Of a stretch of DNA of 64,000 nt, positions 1 to 9,257 are shown in pieces. The DNA is from Geodermatophilus sabuli (GTDB taxonomy: Bacteria > Actinomycetota > Actinomycetes > Mycobacteriales > Geodermatophilaceae). The number at the start of each line of letters is the position of its first letter. Positions within the stretch are counted from its first letter, which is position 1. Position numbers and translations under genes: made by a program. Below the pieces are notes generated by a model, which ran no database searches, was not told the DNA's origin, and worked only from the letters and a program-made list of their open reading frames with translations. The DNA is taken from the NCBI RefSeq assembly GCF_900215145.1, contig NZ_OBDO01000010.1, positions 124,001-188,000 of the forward strand. The letters are read 5' to 3'.

Positions 1-239
1 AACGCGGAGTAGGCCTTGACGAACGTCTCCTGGACGAGGTCCTCGGCGTCGGCGGGGTTGCGGGTCATCCGCAGGGCCGCCGGGTAGAGCTGGTCGAGGA
101 ACGGCAGCGCGTCGCGCTCGAAGCGGGCGTCGCGCTCGGCCCGCGTCTCGGCGATCTCGGTGCGGCTGCCACCGGCGCGCGCCTCGGGCACCTCCACCGG
201 CGTCGTCTCGGGGTTCAGGTCCGCGGACTCCTCAGGCAC
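1..239 (-). CDS. sigR: ECF RNA polymerase sigma factor SigR/SigH-like, N-terminal part
   Basis: This is the N-terminal part of a group IV (ECF) sigma factor; the rest runs off the left edge of the window. After a poorly conserved acidic leader of about 38 residues, the frame reads a sigma region 2 block containing [20 protein letters not shown] and then [14 protein letters not shown]. The latter is the DLVQETF motif of the SigR/SigH branch, which directs thiol-oxidative-stress genes and is usually held by a zinc anti-sigma factor (RsrA/RshA). The GTG start at 239 is preceded by AGAGGA 8 nt upstream. No start or stop lies in the other frames to compete with it. The neighbouring SRAP, aroA and rsgA genes fit the sigH neighbourhood known from mycobacteria. 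The anti-sigma gene would lie outside the window. Confidence 0.85.
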   Translation of the reverse strand, partial: MPEESADLNPETTPVEVPEARAGGSRTEIAETRAERDARFERDALPFLDQLYPAALRMTRNPADAEDLVQETFVKAYSA

Positions 240-465
240 CGACCGTCCTCTCTGCGGCCCCCGGACGCGGGGTACCGCCTCGGTCGATCCTAGCCGCGCG
301 GCGTCGGGGCGGCCCGGGGGACGCCGGTGCGCGACCCGCTGACGGGCGCTGGAGGACAGGGTGCTGCTCACGGGCAGTCCAACTCCACCGTGGCGGGCCG
401 CCATTCCCCGTGCGACCCGGATCTCCGTCATCCACGTCCGCGAGCCGGAGCTAGGCTGCCGCGCC

Positions 466-939
466 GTGGCGGCGACCCCGGCGGTGCGGGCCCTCGAGCG
501 GGCCCGCGTCGCGCACACCCTGCACCCCTACGACCCCGAGCACCCCTCTGACCAGGGGCACGGCGAGGCGGCGGTGGCCGCACTGGACGCCGACCCCCGC
601 CAGGTGTTCAAGACGCTGGTGACCCGGGTCGACGGCACGCTCACCGTCGCCGTCGTCCCGGTGAGCGGCAGCCTCGACCTCAAGGCGCTGGCCGCCGCCG
701 CGGGCGGCCGGAAGGCGGCGATGGCCGACCCCGCCGACGCCGAGCGGACGACGGGCTACGTGCTGGGCGGGATCAGCCCGCTGGGCCAGAGGAAGGCGCT
801 GCCGACCGTGGTCGACGACTCCGCGCTCGGCTTCGACACGGTGCTGGTGAGCGCGGGACGGCGGGGGCTGCAGGTGGAGCTGCCACCGGCCGACCTGGTG
901 CGGCTGACGCGCGCCCGCACCGCCCCCATCGCGCGCTGA
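466..939 (+). CDS. ybaK: YbaK/EbsC-type Cys-tRNA(Pro) deacylase
   Basis: A cytoplasmic trans-editing factor of the YbaK/EbsC family, which hydrolyses Cys-tRNA(Pro) made in error by prolyl-tRNA synthetase. The 157-residue product has the family length. It carries the N-terminal strand with [10 protein letters not shown], the central [15 protein letters not shown] segment holding the conserved lysine of the active site, [15 protein letters not shown], and the glycine-rich [21 protein letters not shown] motif. I chose GTG 466 rather than the longer frame opening at 361 because upstream residues do not resemble the family. A TAGGCT box at 452-457 also sits 8 nt before the GTG, as expected for a leaderless transcript. 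The gene converges with the membrane spermidine-synthase-like gene. Confidence 0.87.
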   Translation: MAATPAVRALERARVAHTLHPYDPEHPSDQGHGEAAVAALDADPRQVFKTLVTRVDGTLTVAVVPVSGSLDLKALAAAAGGRKAAMADPADAERTTGYVLGGISPLGQRKALPTVVDDSALGFDTVLVSAGRRGLQVELPPADLVRLTRARTAPIAR

Positions 940-992
940 CGCCGCCGTCGACCCGTCGGTTTCCGCGGAGACCGCCAGGGAGGCGGCGTCAG
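936..992. terminator. Bidirectional terminator enclosing two convergent stop codons
   Basis: An 11-bp perfect inverted repeat, arms 936-946 and 982-992 with a 35-nt loop, sits between the convergent ybaK and spermidine-synthase-like genes. The stop codon of each gene lies inside one arm. A shared terminator is inferred from position; no U-tract is present, as is common in very GC-rich genomes. Confidence 0.5.
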
Positions 993-2530
993 GTACCGGG
1001 GGCCGCGTAGGGCGTGAGCAGCTGGTCGACCGGCGCGTGGTCGTCGGTGAGCACCTCGGCGTCGCCGACGAAGCCGGTCAGCCGGTCCCCCTCGGCGACC
1101 TGCCAGGTCAGGCCGTGCCCGCGCAGCGCGCCGGCGATCGCACCGACCGGCAGGGGCCCCTGCGAGGCCACCGCGACGACGTTGCCTCCGTCGTCGCCCG
1201 CCAGGACCGGTTCCCGGCCCAGCAGCAGCACGGATCCGAAGACCGCGCGCAGGGTCGCCAGCTCCGCGCGGACGAAACCCATCGGCGGGTTGTCGATGAG
1301 GTTGGCGACGTAGACGCCGTCGTCGGCGAGCGCCCGGTCGACCAGTTCCAGCGCCTCCACGGTGGTCAGCTGCCACGGCACCGACAGGCCGCCGAAGGCG
1401 TCGCCCACCACGAGGTCGCGCTCCCCCGCCGGCTCGTCGGCCAGGCCCACCCGGGCGTCGGCCACGCGCACCCGCAGGTCGTCGGACTCGGCCAGTGCGA
1501 GCTGCTCGCGGTCCATCGCCACCACGCCCGGGTCGACCTCCAGCACCAGGCTGCGGGTGCCGGGGCGGACCTCGTCGAGGTAGCGCGGCACGGTGACCCC
1601 GCCGCCGCCGAGGTGCAGCGCGGACAGCGGCTGCCCGTCCGGGGCCATGGCGTCGGTGACCGCGGCGATCGCCCGGACGTACTCGAACTCCAGGTGCGTG
1701 GGGTCGTCGAGGTCGACGTAGGAGTGGCGCAGCGTGTCCAGCAGCAGCACCCGGCCGGAGTCCCGCTCGGGGTCGGCCACCACCCGCGCGCAGTGGTAGG
1801 CGGTCTCGGCCTCGCACGGCGTCGGGGCGATCGCGGCCAGCAGCGAGCCGGCCAGCGCGAGGACGAACAGGCCCGCCGGGACCCGGCCGGCCCCACCGCC
1901 GGCCTGCCGGCGCAGCAGCAGCCCCACCGCTCCCCCGGCCAGCACGGTCACGACGCCGGTGCCGACGAGGATGCCGCTGGTCGGGAAGACGGCGATGAGC
2001 AGGAACCCGGTGACGAACGTGGCCGCGATCCCGCCCAGCGTGCCGATGCCCGAGAGGCGGCCGACCACCGCGCCGGTCTCGGCGAGGCTGGCCAGCTGCA
2101 GCTTGACCACCATCGGGGGCACCGCGGACAGCAGCGCCGCCGGGACGACGACGGCGACCGCCGCGAGCAGCAGCACGCTGCCGGCGTCGGCGCCGGTGAG
2201 CCAGGAGCCGGCGAAGCGCACCAGGGGCAGGACGGCGACCACCAGGGCGCCGCCGGCGACCATGAGCGGCGCGATCAGCCGGCGCGGGTCGGTGCGGTCG
2301 GCGAGCGCCCCGCCGGACCACGCGCCCACCGCGATGGCGGCGAGCGCGAAGCCGATGACCGCGGTGTTGGTCTGCAGCGTGATGCCGACGTACGGGGCGA
2401 TCAGGCGCAGGCCGGCGATCTCCAGCACGAGCACGGCGCCCGAGCTCAGGAACGTGACGGCGGCGGCCACCCAGCCGGGCAGCGCGGCCGACCCGGCGGT
2501 GCGCTCGACCGCCTCCTCGGTGTCCGCCAC
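989..2530 (-). CDS. Fused MFS-like membrane/spermidine synthase-like protein
   Basis: A 513-residue fusion. The N-terminal half (about residues 15-245) has some eight to nine hydrophobic helices resembling the membrane part of fused MFS/spermidine synthase proteins. The C-terminal half (about 260-510) is a Rossmann-fold methyltransferase-like domain with the LHLGGGGVTVPRYL nucleotide-binding loop, the acidic LVLEVDPGVV strand end and VVGDAFGGLSVPW. The polyamine synthase active-site loop is not clearly conserved, so aminopropyl transfer should not be assumed. It starts at GTG 2530, one base from the stop of the upstream SRAP gene, so the two are probably co-transcribed. The function in this fused family is undefined. 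Confidence 0.75.
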   Translation of the reverse strand: MADTEEAVERTAGSAALPGWVAAAVTFLSSGAVLVLEIAGLRLIAPYVGITLQTNTAVIGFALAAIAVGAWSGGALADRTDPRRLIAPLMVAGGALVVAVLPLVRFAGSWLTGADAGSVLLLAAVAVVVPAALLSAVPPMVVKLQLASLAETGAVVGRLSGIGTLGGIAATFVTGFLLIAVFPTSGILVGTGVVTVLAGGAVGLLLRRQAGGGAGRVPAGLFVLALAGSLLAAIAPTPCEAETAYHCARVVADPERDSGRVLLLDTLRHSYVDLDDPTHLEFEYVRAIAAVTDAMAPDGQPLSALHLGGGGVTVPRYLDEVRPGTRSLVLEVDPGVVAMDREQLALAESDDLRVRVADARVGLADEPAGERDLVVGDAFGGLSVPWQLTTVEALELVDRALADDGVYVANLIDNPPMGFVRAELATLRAVFGSVLLLGREPVLAGDDGGNVVAVASQGPLPVGAIAGALRGHGLTWQVAEGDRLTGFVGDAEVLTDDHAPVDQLLTPYAAPGT

Positions 2531-2531
2531 C

Positions 2532-3278
2532 TCAGAACAGCGCGGGCTGGTCGGTCGGCGGGCTGACCGACTCGGCGCGGGCGGTGAGCTCGGCGCCGTT
2601 GTTGCCGACGTTGTTGACCGCGGTGCTCACCGGGCGCAGCTCCAGCCGCTCCACCAGCTCCGGCGGCGTGGGCGCGGCGAGGGCCTCGACGTCGTCCCGC
2701 TCGGGGTCCAGCCAGTCGGCCCAGCGTTCCCGGGGCAGGACCAGCGGCATCCGGTCGTGGATCTCGGTGAGCGCACCGACGGCGGGCTCGGTGACGACGG
2801 TGCAGGTGTAGAGGCGGTCCTCCCCGCGCCCCCACACCTCCCACAGCCCGGCGAAGGCCAGCACCGAACCGTCCTGCGGGGTGATGAAGTACGGCTGCTT
2901 GCCCGGCCGGTCGAGCCGCTTGGCCCACTCGTACCAGCCGTCGGCGGGGACGAGGCAGCGCCGGGAGCGGGCCGCCGTCCGGAAGGCCGGTTTCTCGGTG
3001 AGCGACTCCACCCGGGCGTTGAGCATGCGGTTGCCGATCGAGACGTCCTTGGCCCACGAGGGCACCAGCCCCCAGCGGACGGCGCGCAGCTCCCGGTGTC
3101 CTCCGCCGGTGGGGCGGCCCTCGGCGTCGCGCTCCTTCTTCCAGCGGACGACGTGGACGTCCTTGGTCGGGGCGACGTTGTAGTCCGCCGGCAGCGCCGG
3201 CTGCCCCTCGGCGCGGACGGCCTCGAACTCGAGGACGAGGTCCTCGGGACGACGGCTGGCGGCGTAGCGGCCACACAC
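2532..3278 (-). CDS. SRAP-domain abasic-site DNA-protein crosslinking protein (YedK/HMCES family)
   Basis: A single-domain SRAP protein of 248 residues that shields abasic sites in single-stranded DNA by forming a thiazolidine link through its N-terminal cysteine. GTG 3278 was chosen because the mature protein must begin Met-Cys-Gly-Arg-Tyr; the initiator methionine is removed to expose Cys2. Other hallmarks are present: ADYNVAPT (substrate-positioning Asn), ADGWYEWAK (catalytic Glu) and IHDRMPLVL (active-site His). The gene lies in an operon with the membrane spermidine-synthase-like gene, one base apart. It is divergent from the aldehyde dehydrogenase, with 169 bp of promoter region between them. 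Its placement beside aroA and sigR matches its mycobacterial counterpart. Confidence 0.92.
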   Translation of the reverse strand: MCGRYAASRRPEDLVLEFEAVRAEGQPALPADYNVAPTKDVHVVRWKKERDAEGRPTGGGHRELRAVRWGLVPSWAKDVSIGNRMLNARVESLTEKPAFRTAARSRRCLVPADGWYEWAKRLDRPGKQPYFITPQDGSVLAFAGLWEVWGRGEDRLYTCTVVTEPAVGALTEIHDRMPLVLPRERWADWLDPERDDVEALAAPTPPELVERLELRPVSTAVNNVGNNGAELTARAESVSPPTDQPALF

Positions 3279-3447
3279 GGCGGAACTCCCTCCCCGGGGT
3301 CGGGACGACGGACGACCCCGGTCCGGCGACCCGGTGCCAGCGAGCCTAGATCCGCCTTCCGTCCACCGTCCTCCCCTGGCGTGCCCCGCGTGAGCAGGGG
3401 TAGGGATGGATCGGACCCAACCGAGCAGCGCACGGAGGACATCCGAA

Positions 3448-4908
3448 GTGACCAGCACCGAGACCGCCCCGGCCGGCAAGACCGCCAGCGACGCGGGCGA
3501 CCGGCCGTACGCGACCATCAACCCGGCCACGGGGAAGACGGAGAAGGAGTTCCCCTTCCTCGACAGCAGCGAGGTCGACGGCGTCGTGGAGCGCGCGCAC
3601 GCCGCGTTCCTCGAGTGGCGCCGCCGTCCCGTCGAGGAGCGCGCCGGCATCGTGGCGCGCATCGGCGAGCTGATGCTGGAGCGCCGCGACCAGCTCGCCG
3701 CCCTCATCACCACCGAGATGGGCAAGCCGATCCGTGAGGCCGCCGGCGAGTGCATGCTCGTCGCCAGCATCTTCGACTACTACGCGAAGAACGGCCCGCG
3801 CTTCCTCGAGCCCCGGCCGATCGACGTCATGGACGGCGAGGCGGTCGTCGTCAACGAGCCGACCGGCGTCCTGCTGGCCATCGAGCCGTGGAACTTCCCG
3901 CTGTACCAGGTCGCCCGCGTGGCGGCGCCGAACCTCGTGCTGGGCAACGCCATCCTGCTCAAGCACGCGGAGAACAACCCGCAGACCGCCCTGGCGCTGG
4001 AGCAGCTGTTCTCCGACGCCGGCGTCCCCGAGGGCGTCTACACCAACCTGTTCCTGCGCATCTCCGACGTCGAGAAGGTCATCGCGCACCCGCACGTGGC
4101 CGGCGTGACGCTGACCGGCAGCGACCGGGCCGGCAGCGCCGTGGCCTCGCTCGCCGGGAAGTACCTGAAGAAGTCGGTGCTGGAGCTCGGTGGCAGCGAC
4201 CCGTTCATCGTGCTGGACGCCCCCGAGGTGCAGCAGACGGTGAAGGCCGCGGCCATGTCGCGGACCATGAACGCCGGTCAGGCCTGCATCGCGGCCAAGC
4301 GGTTCATCGTCATGGACGACGTCTACGACGAGTTCGTCTCCGGCCTCGCCGACGTCTTCAAGGGGATCCAGCCCGGTGACCCGAGCGACCCGTCGACGCG
4401 GCTGGGGCCGCTGTCGTCGGAGCGGGCCGCGGCCGACCTCACCGCCCAGGTGAAGGACGCGATCGACAAGGGCGCCACCGTGCTCGCCGGCGGCGACCGG
4501 CCCGACCGCGAGGGCGCCTACGTCAACGCCACCCTGCTGGCCGACGTCACCCCCGAGATGCGGGCCTACCGCGAGGAGCTGTTCGGCCCGGTCGGCGTGG
4601 TCCACCGCGTCTCCAGCGAGGAGGAGGCCGTACAGCTGGCCAACGACACCCCGTACGGCCTGTCGGCGACGGTGTTCAGCAGCGACGTCGAGCGGGCCCG
4701 CAAGGTCGCCGACCAGGTGGAGTCCGGCATGGTCTGGATCAACTCGCCGTCGGGCACCTCGGCGGAGCTGCCGTTCGGTGGGGTCAAGCGGTCCGGCTAC
4801 GGCCGCGAGCTCTCGGAGCTGGGCATGTTCGAGTTCGCCAACCGGCGGCTGATCCGCACCGCCGGGGCGAAGAAGGCCAAGCCGGCGGACGCCGCGGCCG
4901 CCGGCTGA
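3448..4908 (+). CDS. gabD: NAD(P)-dependent succinate-semialdehyde dehydrogenase family protein
   Basis: An aldehyde dehydrogenase of 486 residues, closest by eye to the succinate-semialdehyde dehydrogenase group, which oxidises succinate semialdehyde to succinate at the end of the GABA shunt. Visible motifs are [13 protein letters not shown] (cofactor site), [12 protein letters not shown], the general base Glu in LELGGSDPF, and the nucleophile Cys in [13 protein letters not shown]. Near the C-terminus are [12 protein letters not shown] and [16 protein letters not shown]. The GTG at 3448 has a GGAGGA site upstream; an earlier in-frame ATG at 3406 lacks one. It appears monocistronic. Substrate is inferred from overall similarity; the family contains enzymes for other aldehydes. 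Confidence 0.78.
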   Translation: MTSTETAPAGKTASDAGDRPYATINPATGKTEKEFPFLDSSEVDGVVERAHAAFLEWRRRPVEERAGIVARIGELMLERRDQLAALITTEMGKPIREAAGECMLVASIFDYYAKNGPRFLEPRPIDVMDGEAVVVNEPTGVLLAIEPWNFPLYQVARVAAPNLVLGNAILLKHAENNPQTALALEQLFSDAGVPEGVYTNLFLRISDVEKVIAHPHVAGVTLTGSDRAGSAVASLAGKYLKKSVLELGGSDPFIVLDAPEVQQTVKAAAMSRTMNAGQACIAAKRFIVMDDVYDEFVSGLADVFKGIQPGDPSDPSTRLGPLSSERAAADLTAQVKDAIDKGATVLAGGDRPDREGAYVNATLLADVTPEMRAYREELFGPVGVVHRVSSEEEAVQLANDTPYGLSATVFSSDVERARKVADQVESGMVWINSPSGTSAELPFGGVKRSGYGRELSELGMFEFANRRLIRTAGAKKAKPADAAAAG

Positions 4909-4964
4909 CCCCCTCGGCGGCCCGGGCCCTGTCGCGACGGGGCCCGGGCTGCCAGGCTCCGGCC

Positions 4965-5405
4965 ATGAGGTTCACGACCACGATCGAGCTGGGCGGGAAG
5001 ACCGCCACCGGGTTCGAGGTGCCGGCCGACGTGGTCGAGGCCCTCGGGTCGGGACGCCGGCCGGCGGTGACCGTCACGATCGCCGGGCACACCTACCGCA
5101 GCACGGTCGCGACGATGGGCGGCCGGTTCCTCGTGCCGCTCGCGGCGGAGCACCGCGAGGCGGCGGGGGTCGCGGCCGGCGACACCGTCGAGGTGGACCT
5201 CGAGCTGGACACCGCCCCGCGGGTGGTCGAGGTGCCCGCGGACCTCGCCGCCGCGCTGGACGCCGAGCCCGAGGCGCGGCGCCGCTTCGAGGCTCTCTCC
5301 TACAGCCACCAGCGGCGGCACGTGCTCGCCGTGGAGGGCGCCAAGGCCGAGGCCACCCGCCGGCGCCGGGTGGACGCCGCCGTCGCCGTGCTGCTGGCGG
5401 GCTGA
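4965..5405 (+). CDS. DUF1905/YdeI-OmdA domain protein
   Basis: A 146-residue protein with the two-part arrangement of DUF1905 followed by a YdeI/OmpD-associated (OmdA) helical tail. The first 85 residues form a small beta-barrel-like domain reading MRFTTTIELGGKTATGFEVP through VAAGDTVEVDLELD. The tail contains DLAAALDAEPEARRRFEALS and SYSHQRRHVLAVEGAK, typical of the OmdA region (bacteriocin-protection family). Its biochemical role is unknown. It lies between the aldehyde dehydrogenase and aroA on the same strand, with short gaps. Confidence 0.8.
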   Translation: MRFTTTIELGGKTATGFEVPADVVEALGSGRRPAVTVTIAGHTYRSTVATMGGRFLVPLAAEHREAAGVAAGDTVEVDLELDTAPRVVEVPADLAAALDAEPEARRRFEALSYSHQRRHVLAVEGAKAEATRRRRVDAAVAVLLAG

Positions 5406-5428
5406 GCGCGCAGGGCAGACTGGGAGCC

Positions 5429-6697
5429 GTGACGCAGGTCTGGACGACGCCGCACCGCGCGACCCCGGTGGACGCCGTCGTGGCCCTGCCCGGCTCCAAG
5501 TCGCTGACCGCCCGGGCCCTGGTGCTGGCCGCCCTGTCCGACGGGCCGAGCCGGCTGGTGCGCCCGCTGCGGGCCCGCGACACCGACCTCATGGCCGCCG
5601 GGTTGCGGGCGATGGGCACCCAGGTCGCCGAGGACGGCGAGGACTGGCTGGTGATCCCGGGCGAGCTGCGCGGACCGGCCGAGGTGGACGCCGGCCTGGC
5701 CGGCACCGTGCTGCGCTTCCTCCCGCCGGTCGCGGCCCTGGCCACCGGCCCGGTCCGGCTGGACGGCGACCCGCGGCTGCACGAGCGTCCCAACGCCGGC
5801 CTGATCACGGCACTGCGCGACCTGGGCGTGCGCATCGACGACGACGGCCGCGGCCGCGCGCCGTTCACCGTGCACGGCACCGGCCGGGTGCGCGGCGGCC
5901 CGGTGACGGTGGACGCGAGCGAGTCCTCGCAGATCGTCTCCGGGCTGCTGCTGGCCGCCGCCCGATTCGACGAGGGGATCGACCTCGCCCTGGCCGGCGG
6001 GTTGCCGTCGATGCCGCACGTCGAGATGACCGTGGCGGCCCTGCGCGAGCACGGCGTCGAGGTGACGGCCACCGAGCGCGGCTGGCGGGTCTCCCCCGGC
6101 CCGGTCGCCGCCCGCGACGAGGTGCTCGAGCCGGACCTGTCCAACGCCGCCCCCTTCCTCGCGGCCGCGCTGGTGACCGGCGGGCGGGTCACCGTCCGCG
6201 ACTGGCCGCGGGCGACCACCCAGCCCGGCGGGCGGCTCGACGTCCTCCTGGGCGCGATGGGCGCGCAGGTGACCCACGTGGACGGCGGGCTGCAGGTGAC
6301 CGGCACCGGCGTCATCCGGCCGCTGGTGGCCGACCTCGGCGAGGTCGGTGAGCTCACCCCCGTGCTGGCGGCCTTGTGCGCGCTGGCCGGCGGGGAGTCC
6401 CGGTTGACCGGCATCGGGCACCTGCGCGGGCACGAGACCGACCGGCTGCAGGCCCTCGACGAGGTGCTGACCGCCGTCGGTGCCACGGTGCGGCAGCTGC
6501 CGGACGGGCTGCTCGTCACGCCGGGCCCGGGGCGGCCGGCCCGCCTGGACTCCTACGCCGACCACCGGATGGTGCACGCCGCCGCCGTCCTGGGGCTGGC
6601 CGTGGCCGGCGTGGAGGTCACCGACCCGGGTGCGGTCAGCAAGACCCTGCCGGACTTCCTGCAGCGGTGGGCCGCGATGCTGGGGGGCCCCCGCTGA
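5429..6697 (+). CDS. aroA: 3-phosphoshikimate 1-carboxyvinyltransferase (EPSP synthase)
   Basis: Catalyses transfer of enolpyruvate from PEP to shikimate-3-phosphate, the sixth step of the shikimate pathway. The 422-residue product is of normal length. It begins with the PEP/S3P-binding LPGSKSLTARALVLAALSDG and contains VDAGLAGTVLRFLPPVAAL, DASESSQIVSGLLLAAARF and, near the end, DSYADHRMVHAAAVLGLAV with the conserved DHRM. GTG 5429 is preceded by a CAGACT-like -10 a few bases upstream rather than a Shine-Dalgarno, suggesting leaderless transcription. The stop overlaps the proposed start of rsgA (CTGA), so the two are probably translationally coupled. Confidence 0.96.
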   Translation: MTQVWTTPHRATPVDAVVALPGSKSLTARALVLAALSDGPSRLVRPLRARDTDLMAAGLRAMGTQVAEDGEDWLVIPGELRGPAEVDAGLAGTVLRFLPPVAALATGPVRLDGDPRLHERPNAGLITALRDLGVRIDDDGRGRAPFTVHGTGRVRGGPVTVDASESSQIVSGLLLAAARFDEGIDLALAGGLPSMPHVEMTVAALREHGVEVTATERGWRVSPGPVAARDEVLEPDLSNAAPFLAAALVTGGRVTVRDWPRATTQPGGRLDVLLGAMGAQVTHVDGGLQVTGTGVIRPLVADLGEVGELTPVLAALCALAGGESRLTGIGHLRGHETDRLQALDEVLTAVGATVRQLPDGLLVTPGPGRPARLDSYADHRMVHAAAVLGLAVAGVEVTDPGAVSKTLPDFLQRWAAMLGGPR

Positions 6698-7710
6698 GTC
6701 GCCGGCACGACCGCCGGTCCGACGAGGACGACATCCGGGTCCGGCCCAGTCGCCGCGGCTCCCGTCCGCGCACCCGCACCCGCCCCACCCACGAGGACGC
6801 CGTCCCGGGGCTGGTGGTCGCCGTCGACCGGGGCCGGATGACGGTGCGCGTGGACGGGCCGGGCGGTGCGCCGCTGGAGGTCACCGCGATGCGCGCCCGC
6901 GAGCTGGGGCGGCACGGGGTCGTCGTCGGCGACCGGGTGCGGCTGGTCGGCGACACCAGCGGGCGGACCGACACCCTGGCCCGGATCGTCGTCATCGAGG
7001 AGCGGACGACGTCGCTGCGGCGCACCGCCGACGACACCGACCCCACCGAGCGGGTCGTGGTGGCCAACGCCGACCAGCTCGTCGTCGTCACCTCGGTCAC
7101 CGACCCGGAGCCGGCGCTGGGCTTCCTCGACCGCTGCCTGGTGGCGGCCTACGCGGGCGGGCTGGAACCGCTGCTGTGCCTGACCAAGACCGACCTGGCC
7201 AGCCCCCAGCCACTGCTGGACCGGTACGCGGGCCTGGACGTCGACGCCGTCCCGATGTCGCGGGAGACGCCGCTGGACGAGCTGCTGGCCCGCCTCGACG
7301 GGCGGATGAGCGTGCTGGTCGGCCAGTCCGGTGTCGGCAAGTCGACACTGGTGAACCGGCTCGTCCCCGGCGCGTTCCGCGCCATCGGCGAGGTGACCAA
7401 GGTGGGCAAGGGGCGGCACACGTCGTCCTCGGCGGTGCTGCTGGACCTGCCCGGCGGCGGCACGGTCATCGACACCCCCGGCATCCGCTCGTTCGGGCTG
7501 GCGCACGTCACCGCAGAGGACGTCGTGGCCGCGTTCGACGACGTCGCCGAGGCCGCCGTCGACTGCCCGCCGGGCTGCGGGCACACCGCCGAGGACCCCG
7601 ACTGCGTCCTCGACGCCTGGGCCGACGCCGGCCCCCCGGCCCGGCGGGAACGGCTGGAGAGCCTGCGCCGGTTGCTGGACGCCGTCGGCCAGCTCGGCCC
7701 CGGCTACTGA
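6694..7710 (+). CDS. rsgA: Small-subunit ribosome maturation GTPase RsgA (CTG start proposed)
   Basis: A circularly permuted GTPase acting late in 30S assembly. An OB-fold region (about residues 35-105) is followed by G4 (CLTKTDLA), G1 (VGQSGVGKST), G3 (DTPGIRSFG) and the C-terminal zinc-binding CPPGCGHTAEDPDC. From 6694 the product is 338 residues, the family length, starting L/M-SRRHDRRSDEDDIRVRP as in relatives. No ATG, GTG or TTG exists at that point; the CTG overlaps the aroA stop as CTGA, with a GGGGGG tract 7 nt upstream. The alternative is GTG 6667, nine codons earlier inside aroA. The gene is co-transcribed with aroA and ends at a dispersed repeat shared with the hisN end. Confidence 0.92.
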   Translation: MSRRHDRRSDEDDIRVRPSRRGSRPRTRTRPTHEDAVPGLVVAVDRGRMTVRVDGPGGAPLEVTAMRARELGRHGVVVGDRVRLVGDTSGRTDTLARIVVIEERTTSLRRTADDTDPTERVVVANADQLVVVTSVTDPEPALGFLDRCLVAAYAGGLEPLLCLTKTDLASPQPLLDRYAGLDVDAVPMSRETPLDELLARLDGRMSVLVGQSGVGKSTLVNRLVPGAFRAIGEVTKVGKGRHTSSSAVLLDLPGGGTVIDTPGIRSFGLAHVTAEDVVAAFDDVAEAAVDCPPGCGHTAEDPDCVLDAWADAGPPARRERLESLRRLLDAVGQLGPGY

Positions 7711-7730
7711 GAGGACCTCCCGCCCCCCAC

Positions 7731-7767
7731 CGCTCGCGAGCTCGCGGCGGGGCCCTGCAGGGCGGCC
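7731..7767 (+). repeat. Dispersed convergent-junction repeat, copy A
   Basis: A 37-bp element between convergent rsgA and the next minus-strand gene. It matches the element at 10307-10343 (opposite orientation) at 32 of 37 positions and contains the perfect palindrome CCCTGCAGGG plus GCTCGCGAGC. Both copies lie at convergent gene ends, so a bidirectional terminator role is inferred. Confidence 0.55.
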
Positions 7768-7768
7768 G

Positions 7769-8500
7769 TCAGGGGAAGAGGGCGTCGTCCATCGGCTCGT
7801 CGACCGCCTCGATGCGCAGGACGTGCCCGGTGCCGACCCACGTGCCGTCCAGTGCCTCGGTCCACACGCAGACGCCGGTCTGCACGTCGAGCCGCACCAG
7901 GTACTCCGTCGGGTACTCGGCGTCGGCGAAGGAGGCCTCGCCCCACTCGTAGCGGTCGACGAGTCGCGAGCGCACCAGCGAGCAGCAGCCGCAGCGTGGC
8001 TCGTACAGCGGCGTCGGGCGGACGACGGCCTCCCACGCCGGCCGCCCCCCGTGCTCGATCTCGGTGACGGTCTCGATCGTCAACCCCGGGCCGGCGCGCT
8101 CGCCGGTCTCGGGGTCGCGGCCGTCGGCGAGCTCCACCGGGTCCAGCACCGCGACCCAGGCGTAGTCCTGGTACATCGGCGCGTCGTAGGAGAGCCCGTC
8201 CGGGCGCTCGGCGACGAGGCCGTCGGGGCGCAGCAGCGGCGCGGGCACGTCCTCCGGCCAGGGCAGCCTCCGGTCGTACCCGCCGCCCGAGGTCAGGACG
8301 CCGACCCGCTGCGGGGACTCGCGGACGACCTGGAGCAGGTGCCCGTCGAGGGTCTCCACCCGGACGACGTCCGGCCGGCGCAGCCAGGCCCGCACCGGTC
8401 CCAGGGCGCGCTCCCCGCGCCAGCGGACCGTGAACCGCAGCGTCGACCAGCGCCACGGCGAGGACCGGGCGAGCGCGCGGAAGTCGGCGGCGTCGGGCAC
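7769..8500 (-). CDS. Conserved hypothetical actinobacterial protein
   Basis: A 243-residue soluble-looking protein that I cannot assign to a named family. It is rich in tryptophan and acidic residues, with segments such as WRWSTLRFTVRWRGER, LRRPDVVRVETLDGHLLQVV and YEPRCGCCSLVRSR, the last a CxCC cluster that could bind metal. There is no signal peptide or membrane segment. GTG 8500 was preferred over the longer frame to 8605, whose extra 35 residues are low-complexity and overlap a palindromic repeat region. It stands alone on the minus strand between rsgA and a DUF2087 gene. Confidence 0.6.
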   Translation of the reverse strand: MPDAADFRALARSSPWRWSTLRFTVRWRGERALGPVRAWLRRPDVVRVETLDGHLLQVVRESPQRVGVLTSGGGYDRRLPWPEDVPAPLLRPDGLVAERPDGLSYDAPMYQDYAWVAVLDPVELADGRDPETGERAGPGLTIETVTEIEHGGRPAWEAVVRPTPLYEPRCGCCSLVRSRLVDRYEWGEASFADAEYPTEYLVRLDVQTGVCVWTEALDGTWVGTGHVLRIEAVDEPMDDALFP

Positions 8501-8574
8501 GCGAGCAGTGTGGGCGCCGGCCGGCCCACCGGGCCACCGAGTTCCCTCCGCGGCCGGGCCTCTGCCCCGGCTAC

Positions 8575-8652
8575 CCCGACGATCATGGAGTCCGGGAAGC
8601 GACACGCCGTCCCAGCTCGGCGCGCCGCGTCCCGAACTCCATGATCGTCGGG
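8575..8652. repeat. Long palindromic element with GATCATGGAG core
   Basis: An inverted repeat with 23-nt arms (8575-8597 and 8630-8652, one mismatch) around a 32-nt loop, in the 166-bp gap between two minus-strand genes. The arm carries CGATCATGGAG. A related palindrome lies at 63707-63780, so this may be a REP-like or miniature mobile element. Confidence 0.6.
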
Positions 8653-8666
8653 CGGAGGGGACCGGC

Positions 8667-9203
8667 CTAGACGTCGACCCAGCCGCCGCTGCGCCAGTAG
8701 AGGCCGGCCTCCCGGGTGAGCAGACCCTCGTCGACGAGGTACCGGCGCAGCGCGGCGGTGTCCGGGTGCCACACGGCCAGCAGCGCGTTCACCTCCCGCT
8801 CCGGGTAGCGGACGCCGACGTCGAACACCCGCACCAGGTGCTCGAGCACCACCCTGCGCTTGCTGTGCTGGGCCGGGATCGAGACCAGCCGCCCGTCGCG
8901 CACGAACGCCGACAGCACGGCGTCCTCCGCCGGATCGTCCGACAGCGGCTCCGGCGGTGGCGCGGACTCCGCGGCCGCCCGCGCGGCCGCCCCGAAGCGC
9001 TCGGTCAGCAGCTCCAGGTCGTGCCGGTCGCGGCGGACCAGGCCCGCGTGGGCCAGCCGGCGCGCGGCGAGGGCGACGTCCTTGAGGGGCAGCCCGGCGG
9101 CCTGCGCGACCTCCTCGATGGTGCCGGCGCCCAGGGCGAGGGCGGCGACCACCTTCAGGCGGGCCGGGTCGGCCAGCAGGCCGACGATCGTCGCGGCGTC
9201 CAC
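8667..9203 (-). CDS. ArsR-like winged-helix regulator with C-terminal DUF2087
   Basis: A 178-residue protein with an N-terminal helix-turn-helix of ArsR type ([20 protein letters not shown], then [20 protein letters not shown]) and a C-terminal DUF2087 domain. The latter spans about residues 95-178 and includes [20 protein letters not shown] and [23 protein letters not shown]2087 is often found behind regulatory domains; its ligand is unknown. GTG 9203 follows a TACCGT box 7 nt upstream on the minus strand, fitting a leaderless transcript. It is divergent from the small DUF2795 gene at 9258, with only 54 bp between their starts. Confidence 0.82.
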   Translation of the reverse strand: MDAATIVGLLADPARLKVVAALALGAGTIEEVAQAAGLPLKDVALAARRLAHAGLVRRDRHDLELLTERFGAAARAAAESAPPPEPLSDDPAEDAVLSAFVRDGRLVSIPAQHSKRRVVLEHLVRVFDVGVRYPEREVNALLAVWHPDTAALRRYLVDEGLLTREAGLYWRSGGWVDV

Positions 9204-9257
9204 GTCCCCGACGGTATCCGCGCATCCCCGGACCGGACCCCGGGTAGGGGGCGACAC

